The notes beneath the pieces were generated by a model, which was not told the origin of the DNA, searched no databases, and saw nothing but the letters and a program-made list of their open reading frames with translations. Shown in pieces: positions 6,109 to 11,395 of a stretch of 11,395 bases of DNA (its first letter is position 1; each line of letters begins with the position of its first letter). The stretch lies in contig CAMLMI010000132.1 of NCBI GenBank assembly GCA_946480965.1, positions 1 to 11,395 on the forward strand. The letters are read 5' to 3'. A program made the translations under genes and the position numbers. Source of the DNA: an uncultured Verrucomicrobiales bacterium (GTDB lineage: Bacteria; Verrucomicrobiota; Verrucomicrobiae; Limisphaerales; CANJSG01).

Positions 6109-8256
6109 ATGATCATGGTCCGAAAGCTGTTCGCCATCGCGCTGCTGGTGCTGCTGGCCACCGGCCGCGCCCAGGCCGCCAACACGGCCGCCACGCTCTT
6201 CCTAGACGCCGCGCAGGCGCGCCCCGGCGACACCGTGATGGCCGCCGTGCAGCTCAAGATGAACCCCGGCTGGCACACCTACTGGGAGAATTCCGGCGAT
6301 TCCGGCTACGCGACGAAGATCCGCTGGACGTTGCCGCCCGGCGTGACCAACGGCGCGATCCAATGGCCCGTGCCGGAGAAGGTCGTCATCGGCGGCGAAA
6401 CCACCTTCGGCTACCACGACGAAGCCGTCCTGCTCGTGCCGTTGACCATCGCGGCCGATGCTCCGGCCGGAACGGCGAAGCTCTCCGCCAAGGTCTCCTG
6501 GCTGGAGTGCGAGAAGCTCTGCCTCCCTGGCAGCGCCACCGTGGAGGCGGAGCTGGTCATCGGGACGGAACGGACGGCGTCGGCCCATTCCGCCCTCTTC
6601 GCCGCCGCGCAGGCGCGCCTTCCCAAGATTTCTGGAGCCGATGTCCGCGCCTATTGGGCGGATGGAAACGCCACGAACCGCACGCTCGCCATCGAGTGGA
6701 AAACTTCCCTGGCCGGAGCCGATTTTCTTCCCCGCCCCAACCCCGGACTGCTCGTCGCCGCCAAGACCACCGTCGGCCAGTCCGGGCCAGACACCCGCAA
6801 GATCCTGCTCAATGTGGCTCTCGAAGAAGGCGCCTGGCCCTCGGAAATCTCGGGCGTCCTCACCGAAGACGCCTCCAGCTCCAAGGCCACCGGCTACGCC
6901 GTCGCGCTGCCGGTCGGGGAACCGCCTGCGGCTTCGACCACGGCGTCTGGCTCCGCCTCCCCCGCCCCGCCCAGCGCCTCCATCGCTTCGCTGCTCGTCC
7001 AGCTCGGTCTCGGCTTCATCGGCGGGCTTATCCTCAACATCATGCCCTGCGTGCTGCCGGTCATCGCGCTGAAGATCCTCGGCGTGGTCGGCCAGAACCG
7101 GTCCGATCCGGCCAAGGTGCGGCTGCACGGGCTGGTCTATTCGGCCGGGGTGCTCGCTTCGTTCGCCGCGATGGCGGCCATCGTCCTCGGCGTGCGTTCT
7201 GCGGGTGGCACCTTCATCTGGGGCAGCCAGTTCGGAAACCCCGTGTTTCTCGTCGTGCTCTGTTCGCTGATGGTGCTGATGGCGCTGAGCCTCTTCGGCG
7301 TGTTCGAGATCACGCTCTCCGGCCGCGTCATGGACGCCGCCAACCGCGCCGGTTCCGGCGAAGGGCTGGGCGGCGCGTTCTTCAACGGCGTCTTCGCCAC
7401 CGTCATGGGCGTGTCCTGCACCGCGCCGATCCTGAGCGCCGCCGTCGGCTTCGCCCTCGCCCCCAGCCAGTCCGCCTGGACCGTCCTGGCCATGTTCCTC
7501 GCCGTCGGGGCCGGACTCGCCGCGCCGTATCTCCTCCTGAGCTTCCGGCCGAACTGGCTGAAGTTCCTGCCGAAGCCCGGCGCATGGATGGAGCGGTTCA
7601 AGGTGGCGATGGGCTTCCCGATGCTGGCCACGGCGGTGTGGCTCTTCACGGTCGCGGCGGCGCTCTTTCCCGGAAAGGCGCTCTGGCTGGGATTGTTCCT
7701 CGTCTTCCTCGCCGTCGCCGCGTGGATCTTCGGCGAATTCATCCAGCGCGGTCGCCAGCACCAAGGATTGGCCTGGGCCTTCGTCGGCGTCTTTCTCCTC
7801 GCCGGTTACGGCTGGGCTCTGGAGCGCGAACTCGGCTGGCGCAATCCGCCGGTCCAGACAGCCTCCGCTGGAGCCATCGATTCCAAGCACGGCATTGCCT
7901 GGCAACCTTGGAGCCTCGAAGCCATCGCCCAAGCCCAGGCCGCCGGTCGCCCCGTGCTGGTCGATTTCACCGCCGACTGGTGCATCAACTGCCAGGTGAA
8001 CAAGCGCAACGCCATCGAGGTGCCCGAAGTGGCCGAAAGGCTGAAGGCGTTGAACTTCCAGCCATTGCTCGGCGACTTCACCCAGACCCCGGACCACATG
8101 GCGAAGGAGATCCTCAGCCACGGACGCGCCGGCGTTCCGCTCGTGCTGGTCTATCCCGGAAAACCCGGTGCTCAACCGGAGATCCTGCCCGAGCTCTTCA
8201 CCAAGAGCCGGATGCTGGAGGCGTTGGATCGCGCGGCGAAAGCCACCGCCGACTGA
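6109..8256 (+). CDS. DsbD/ScsB-type protein-disulfide reductase
   Basis: This 715-residue three-domain protein should carry electrons from cytoplasmic thioredoxin to periplasmic disulfides. A signal sequence (about 1-24, ending RAQAAN) precedes an N-terminal periplasmic domain. Its NPGWHTYWENSGDSG motif (52-66) and paired cysteines C134 and C138 resemble ScsB-type proteins. The central membrane domain (about 292-575) has the conserved NIMPCVLP (C314) and VSCTAP (C437) cysteines. The C-terminal thioredoxin-like domain has ADWCINC (C625, C628) and the cis-proline GVP (675-677). The full cysteine relay is thus present. The ATG at 6109 was chosen because it opens the signal sequence; the ATG at 6115 is an alternative, and neither has a clear Shine-Dalgarno. 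The gene is divergent from the PLD gene and apparently monocistronic. Likely roles are cytochrome c maturation, disulfide isomerisation or metal/oxidative stress. Confidence 0.92.
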   Translation: MIMVRKLFAIALLVLLATGRAQAANTAATLFLDAAQARPGDTVMAAVQLKMNPGWHTYWENSGDSGYATKIRWTLPPGVTNGAIQWPVPEKVVIGGETTFGYHDEAVLLVPLTIAADAPAGTAKLSAKVSWLECEKLCLPGSATVEAELVIGTERTASAHSALFAAAQARLPKISGADVRAYWADGNATNRTLAIEWKTSLAGADFLPRPNPGLLVAAKTTVGQSGPDTRKILLNVALEEGAWPSEISGVLTEDASSSKATGYAVALPVGEPPAASTTASGSASPAPPSASIASLLVQLGLGFIGGLILNIMPCVLPVIALKILGVVGQNRSDPAKVRLHGLVYSAGVLASFAAMAAIVLGVRSAGGTFIWGSQFGNPVFLVVLCSLMVLMALSLFGVFEITLSGRVMDAANRAGSGEGLGGAFFNGVFATVMGVSCTAPILSAAVGFALAPSQSAWTVLAMFLAVGAGLAAPYLLLSFRPNWLKFLPKPGAWMERFKVAMGFPMLATAVWLFTVAAALFPGKALWLGLFLVFLAVAAWIFGEFIQRGRQHQGLAWAFVGVFLLAGYGWALERELGWRNPPVQTASAGAIDSKHGIAWQPWSLEAIAQAQAAGRPVLVDFTADWCINCQVNKRNAIEVPEVAERLKALNFQPLLGDFTQTPDHMAKEILSHGRAGVPLVLVYPGKPGAQPEILPELFTKSRMLEALDRAAKATAD

Positions 8257-8290
8257 GCGGGATTCAAAACCCGCGCCGGCCTGGGCCCAG
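8257..8290. terminator. Stem-loops between convergent DsbD-like and SufE-TatD genes
   Basis: GCGGG (8257-8261) pairs with CCCGC (8270-8274) directly after the DsbD-like stop codon. It is followed by the perfect palindrome CTGGGCCCAG (8281-8290). The 46-bp gap separates two converging genes, so a shared terminator is expected here. No U-tract is present on either strand. Confidence 0.33.
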
Positions 8291-8302
8291 CCACCGTGAC
8301 GG

Positions 8303-9703
8303 CTATGGACGCACCGGGCCGAAGAGCCGGAGGAAATTGTCCGCGACTTGCCCGGACAGGGGTTCTTCCCCTTTTCCCAAGACTTCGGCCAAGCCATGCA
8401 GGATGTCCGGCAGATTGGCCGGATGGTTCAGCGCGGTGCCGTCGGGAGCGGACAGCACGTGCGTGGGCGATGGGAGGGATTGATCCGGCGCGTCGGTCTC
8501 GATGAGCAGCCGATCCGGCGGGACGTGGCGGAAGGCTTCGCGTTGGCGGGCCTTGCGTTCGTGGAGGAAATAGCCGGGAAAACCGAAGCTGGCTCCCAGC
8601 CGCGCGAAGACCGGCACCATCTCGGCCGGGCCGCTGTAGCTATGGAGAAGGAAGCCGCACGCGGGCCGTGGATGGGTGCGCAGCAATTCCTCCAATCGGC
8701 CCCAGGCCTGCAAACAGTGGATGCTCGCGGGCAGGTTGCGCTCGGCGGCAAGGCGCAGTTGCCAGACAAAGGCGTCTTCCTGTTCGGCCAAGGGAGCCGG
8801 TTCGTGCTCCGCCAGAGCCGCGCCGTAGCGCCGACGAAGGTGAGGCGGTTGGTCGATGATCCAGCGGTCGATCCCGATCTCGCCGACCACCGCCCCCGGT
8901 GTGCGCCCGAGGAATTCGACCAACGTTTCGCGCCAACGCGCCGTGCGTTCGTGGAGATACCACGGGTGATAGCCGAAGCTCGGCACGACGAAGCCCGGGA
9001 AGCGTCGGGCCAAGTCGGCGACCACGGGCCAATCCTCCTCGCACGCGCCGTTGACGACCACGCGCTGCACGCCGACGGCGCGACAGGCGGCGACGATCTC
9101 GTCCTGCCGACCGGCGAAGCGTTCGTCCTGGAGATGGTTGTGGGCGTCGAAAGTAGGGAGAATTCCCTGCTCCCGGATGCCGGACGCCGGATGGATTTCC
9201 TGCGGCGAAGTTCCGTTGTCCGGAATCGGGCATCCGGCATTCGGCATCCGTCCCTTGGCAAATTCCCGCATCGACTCCGCCACGCGGAGCACCGTGGCGC
9301 GGCGGCTTTCGGCGAGTTGCTTCAGGATGCCGAGATCGTCGAGGAAGTCGGCGTTGAAGCGGGCGACCTCTTCGGGAGGAAGTTCGTTGGCCAGATCGCA
9401 GAAGAGACCGGTCAATGCCTTCAACGTGACGGCGTCGGAATCGGTCCGGAAGCGGCAGCGGCCTTCGTGGAACTCCCGCACGAACCAGAGCCTCACCTGG
9501 CAGCCGGGCACGAGGTGTTCGTCGCGGCGCAACGCCTCGGGCATCGGTGGCCGCGCACGGGCGAGATCGACCAGCTTGCCGAGCCGCTGTTGCGGGTGGC
9601 GCAACGCGCCGAGCGTCGCCGAGAGCGCGGCGAGGCGGGCTTCGAGCGTGGCAGCGGGTGGATCGGTTTCGGACACGGGCGGGCGTTGTAGCCGCGAAGC
9701 CAT
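8303..9703 (-). CDS. SufE-TatD domain fusion protein
   Basis: This 466-residue protein joins two normally separate proteins. Residues about 18-149 are a SufE domain: LVPGCQVRLW (64-73) holds the sulfur-accepting cysteine C68 that takes persulfide from SufS for Fe-S cluster assembly. Residues about 184-462 are a TatD-type metal-dependent hydrolase with all expected ligands: D186, H188 and H190 in DAHNH, E275 in GEIGID, H329 in IHC, H354 in LHSYSG and D404 in ETDAP. TatD enzymes are DNA 3'-exonucleases or related phosphoesterases. The linker (about 151-183) is encoded by a palindromic repeat. The ATG at 9703 has a GGAGG site 12 nt upstream. An upstream in-frame ATG at 9859 would add 52 Cys/Arg-rich residues with no domain, so it was rejected. 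Both active sites look functional. Confidence 0.85.
   Translation of the reverse strand: MASRLQRPPVSETDPPAATLEARLAALSATLGALRHPQQRLGKLVDLARARPPMPEALRRDEHLVPGCQVRLWFVREFHEGRCRFRTDSDAVTLKALTGLFCDLANELPPEEVARFNADFLDDLGILKQLAESRRATVLRVAESMREFAKGRMPNAGCPIPDNGTSPQEIHPASGIREQGILPTFDAHNHLQDERFAGRQDEIVAACRAVGVQRVVVNGACEEDWPVVADLARRFPGFVVPSFGYHPWYLHERTARWRETLVEFLGRTPGAVVGEIGIDRWIIDQPPHLRRRYGAALAEHEPAPLAEQEDAFVWQLRLAAERNLPASIHCLQAWGRLEELLRTHPRPACGFLLHSYSGPAEMVPVFARLGASFGFPGYFLHERKARQREAFRHVPPDRLLIETDAPDQSLPSPTHVLSAPDGTALNHPANLPDILHGLAEVLGKGEEPLSGQVADNFLRLFGPVRP
9175..9249. repeat. 75-bp palindromic element made of CCGGATG-like heptamers
   Basis: The left arm GGATGCCGGACGCCGGATG (9175-9193) and the right arm CATCCGGCATTCGGCATCC (9231-9249) are inverted copies with 17 of 19 bases matching. 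Each arm is tandem heptamers: CCGGATG, CCGGACG, CCGGATG on the left (from 9173) and CATCCGG, CATTCGG, CATCCGT on the right. Pairing continues inwards with gaps (GATTTCC against GATTCC). The element is exactly 25 codons, has no stop in the frame used, and encodes only the linker between the SufE and TatD domains. It looks like a REP- or RPE-type dispersed repeat, but copies elsewhere cannot be seen from here. Confidence 0.65.
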
Positions 9704-9715
9704 GAGGGAAGCAAA

Positions 9716-9720
9716 CCTCC
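9716..9720 (-). promoter_or_regulatory. Shine-Dalgarno that decides the SufE-TatD start
   Basis: GGAGG on the minus strand lies 12 nt before the ATG at 9703. The spacing is long, but it is the best ribosome site near the 5' end of the SufE domain and favours 9703 over the upstream ATG at 9859. Confidence 0.4.
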
Positions 9721-9870
9721 GGCAGGAGCAGGCGCAGAGGATGGATTCCGGCTTCAACGAGTCCCGCACCGTGCAGAAGCGGGTGATCCGCCGTTGCAGG
9801 CTGCAAGCGGAGGCGGGAGCACGCGCGGGGAAAGGCAGCCGCAAACCGTTGGAATTCAATGAAAAATGCG

Positions 9871-9881
9871 GAACGTCGTTC
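9871..9881. promoter_or_regulatory. Small inverted repeat GAAC-GTC-GTTC in a divergent region
   Basis: A 4+3+4 inverted repeat lies in the 268-bp gap between the divergent SufE-TatD and PRC/BON genes, beside the most AT-rich stretch of that gap (9849-9868). The preceding G makes GGAAC, which resembles an ECF sigma -35 element, but no matching -10 was found at 15-18 bp. Confidence 0.2.
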
Positions 9882-9915
9882 GCTGGTATGCCACCCGCTC
9901 ATGGAAGGGCAACAC

Positions 9916-9940
9916 GGTCGGCGGATTGGGCCAGCCGACC
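9916..9940 (+). promoter_or_regulatory. Perfect 7-bp stem-loop upstream of the PRC/BON gene
   Basis: GGTCGGC (9916-9922) and GCCGACC (9934-9940) pair perfectly across an 11-base loop, which can add two more G-C pairs. It ends 31 bp before the ATG at 9972. It could be a 5'-leader hairpin or a dimeric operator; the sequence alone does not decide. Confidence 0.4.
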
Positions 9941-9971
9941 TCGACAACAACCCTGACTACGAGAGGCAACC

Positions 9972-11198
9972 ATGAAATCGAAGTTTCCATCCATCTCTTC
10001 CGGCTTTCTGGTCGCGGCGATCACGGTTCCGGCGTGGGCCGACCACGCGACGTCGCCGAAGGCCACCGACCTGCCGCAAAAGGGCCATGCCGAATGGACC
10101 AAACGGGCCGGCATCACTCACAAAGAGCCCTTGGGCCCCATTTCCCGTGCGGACGACCTGATCGGCCGTGAAGTGCGCAACGCCGAGGACGAAAAGCTCG
10201 GCACCATTGACGATCTCGCCATCGACACCGACTCGGGCCGCATCGCGCAGGTGATCGTTTCCTCCGGCGGTTTCCTCGGTCTCGGCGACAGGCTGACGGC
10301 CGTGCCGCCGGGCGCTTTCGAGCTGACGCCGGACAAGCAGCCGCTGCGGCTCAACATCAGCAAGGAACGCTTCAAGAGCGCGCCGCGCATGACCGGCGAG
10401 CGTTGGGACGAAGCGTCCGATTCCGTGAAGGTCGCCGAGGTCTATCGCTACTACGAGGTGGAACCCTACTTCGTGGCGGTGAAGAAGTCCGAGGTTTCCG
10501 CCGATCCCGGCCACCAGCATTTGGGCCACTTGGTCCGCGCTTCGAAGGTGATCGGAATGCCGGTGAAGACGCCCCAGGGCCAGTCGCTCGGCGACGTGCG
10601 CGACCTGTTGGTGGATTTCACCCACGGCCGCGTGAACCAGGTGCTGCTCTCCACCGGCGGCTTCCTCGGCATCGCCGACGAAGTGAGCGTGGTGCCGCCG
10701 ACCGCGATGCGGTTCTCCAACCAGGACCAGCACCTCGTGCTCGACGTGTCCAAGGAGACGCTCCTGGACTCGCCGCGCTTCCAGCCCGACGCCTGGACGG
10801 AGGCGCAGGAGACCACCTTCATCGCCCGCGTCTATGAGTCCTACAAGGTCGATCCCTACTTCGATCCGAACGCGCCGATGGTCTGGCCCAAGGCGGACAA
10901 TTCCGCCCGCAACCGCCCGGCGCTCCAGGCCGACACCAAGACGGCCGAGGACCAGAGCAACGCCGCCTCCGACCTGGAGATCACACGCGACATACGCCGC
11001 GCCGTCGTCGCCAAGGACGGGCTCTCGATGAACGCGCAGAACATCAAGATCATCACCGTCCAGGGCGAAGTGACCCTCAAGGGCCCCGTGAACAGCCTGT
11101 GGGAAAAGAACACGATCGAGGATCTGGCCGCCTCCGTGGTGGACCGCTCGAAGATCGACAACCAGCTCGAAGTGTCCGCCTCGGTCGCGACCCGCTGA
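9972..11198 (+). CDS. Exported protein with two PRC-barrel domains and a C-terminal BON domain
   Basis: This 408-residue protein has a signal peptide (about 1-23, ending PAWA) and should act in the periplasm or at the envelope. PRC-barrel-like domains lie at about 57-140 and 187-270. They share IGxxV, a D-LAID/D-LLVD strand, GRIAQVIVSSGGFLGLGD versus GRVNQVLLSTGGFLGIAD, and VPP. Each is followed by the same tail, VYRYYEVEPYF (157-167) and VYESYKVDPYF (287-297). The halves are therefore an internal duplication of about 110 residues. A BON domain at about 334-403 (DLEITRDIRRAVV, IKIITVQGEVTLKGPV) is the OsmY-type envelope and phospholipid-binding module. The start is supported by GAGAGG placed 5 nt before the ATG. 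A related small stress-type gene begins 39 bp after the stop. The role is probably osmotic or envelope stress tolerance, inferred from the domains. Confidence 0.87.
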   Translation: MKSKFPSISSGFLVAAITVPAWADHATSPKATDLPQKGHAEWTKRAGITHKEPLGPISRADDLIGREVRNAEDEKLGTIDDLAIDTDSGRIAQVIVSSGGFLGLGDRLTAVPPGAFELTPDKQPLRLNISKERFKSAPRMTGERWDEASDSVKVAEVYRYYEVEPYFVAVKKSEVSADPGHQHLGHLVRASKVIGMPVKTPQGQSLGDVRDLLVDFTHGRVNQVLLSTGGFLGIADEVSVVPPTAMRFSNQDQHLVLDVSKETLLDSPRFQPDAWTEAQETTFIARVYESYKVDPYFDPNAPMVWPKADNSARNRPALQADTKTAEDQSNAASDLEITRDIRRAVVAKDGLSMNAQNIKIITVQGEVTLKGPVNSLWEKNTIEDLAASVVDRSKIDNQLEVSASVATR

Positions 11199-11237
11199 CC
11201 CGTTCACCTCAACCAACCCAGTTACGAAAGGAACGTT

Positions 11238-11395
11238 ATGTCGAACAAAGCCGTCTATGCCATCGCCACCTCCCTCCCGCAGGCCGAGGACATCCTGGAA
11301 CGCCTCCGCGTCGTGGGATTCTCCCGGGACGATGTCTCCATCCTCCTGCCGGACCAGACCACCAGCCGGGACTTCGCCCATGAAAAGGGCTCCAA
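11238..11395 (+). CDS. Small stress-type protein, ActD/DUF3341-like N-terminus (3' end outside window)
   Basis: The frame is open from the ATG at 11238 to the right edge, giving 52 residues. AAAGGA lies 5 nt upstream, a good ribosome site. The visible part, with KAVYAIATSLPQAEDILERL followed by GFSRDDVSILLPD and RDFAHEKGS, predicts an alpha/beta ferredoxin-like fold. It resembles the N-terminus of small proteins often annotated as general stress or ActD/DUF3341-like, which usually continue into a Gly/Ala-rich hydrophobic segment. That segment is outside the window. The 39-bp distance and same strand suggest co-transcription with the PRC/BON gene. The family assignment is from recall of similar proteins and is tentative; the gene itself is well supported. 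Confidence 0.7.
   Translation, partial: MSNKAVYAIATSLPQAEDILERLRVVGFSRDDVSILLPDQTTSRDFAHEKGS

Noticed and set aside
6202..8397. Very long minus-strand open frame (731 codons) opposite the DsbD-like gene
   Set aside because: The composition is Gly/Arg/Glu/Asp-rich with no motif, and the opposite strand encodes a complete DsbD-type protein.
8348..9691. Plus-strand open frame (447 codons) opposite SufE-TatD
   Set aside because: No recognisable domain. The minus strand carries all catalytic residues of two known families.
9704..9859. N-terminal extension of the SufE-TatD protein from the ATG at 9859
   Set aside because: The 52 extra residues are Arg/Cys/Ser-rich and outside the SufE domain. 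The ATG at 9703 has a ribosome site and leaves a proper divergent promoter region.
9870..9895. Possible ECF sigma promoter starting GGAAC at 9870
   Set aside because: No GTC, GTT or TCT-type -10 element at a suitable distance was found.
9957..11381. Long open frame (474 codons) on the minus strand opposite the PRC/BON gene
   Set aside because: It is a GC-bias shadow. The plus-strand frame has a signal peptide, two PRC domains, a BON domain and a good ribosome site, while the antisense product is His/Arg/Gly-rich with no domain.

Overview
The window is GC-rich, densely coding chromosomal DNA from a Gram-negative (diderm) bacterium. The outer-membrane lipoprotein exporter, the periplasmic thiol-reducing DsbD/ScsB-type protein and several exported or inner-membrane proteins point to a diderm. 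The gene mix and sequence style (DsbD/ScsB-type reductase, HAMP-less chemoreceptor, MORN-variant protein, PRC/BON stress protein) would fit Verrucomicrobiota or a neighbouring PVC lineage. That placement is an inference from protein style, not a database result. There is no sign of phage, IS element, CRISPR, tRNA or rRNA.

Layout. 1-1405 (+): the 3' part of an FtsX/LolC-type permease and, overlapping it by 8 bp, its LolD-type ATPase. 1505-3175 (-): a methyl-accepting chemotaxis protein without an obvious HAMP domain, with a possible CheR-docking pentapeptide at its C-terminus and a sigma-28-like promoter upstream. 3329-3835 (-): a Nudix hydrolase. 3836-4191: a gene-free divergent region. 4192-4797 (+): a membrane-anchored MORN-variant repeat protein. 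4856-5989 (-): a phospholipase D/cardiolipin synthase-family enzyme. 6109-8256 (+): a full-length DsbD/ScsB-type disulfide reductase. 8303-9703 (-): a SufE-TatD domain fusion. 9972-11198 (+): an exported PRC-PRC-BON protein. From 11238 (+): the start of a small stress-type protein that runs off the right edge.

Only two groups look like shared transcription units: the permease with its ATPase, and the PRC/BON gene with the partial gene after it. The rest are single genes in alternating orientation, so most gaps are shared promoter regions (divergent) or shared terminator regions (convergent). Hairpins without U-tracts lie in the convergent gaps at 1416-1470 and 8257-8290.

The most unusual feature is the linker of the SufE-TatD fusion. 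It is encoded by a 75-bp palindromic element (9175-9249) built from CCGGATG-like heptamers. The element sits in frame exactly between the two domains, much as Rickettsia palindromic elements sit inside genes, and may mark a repeat family that inserts into coding sequence.
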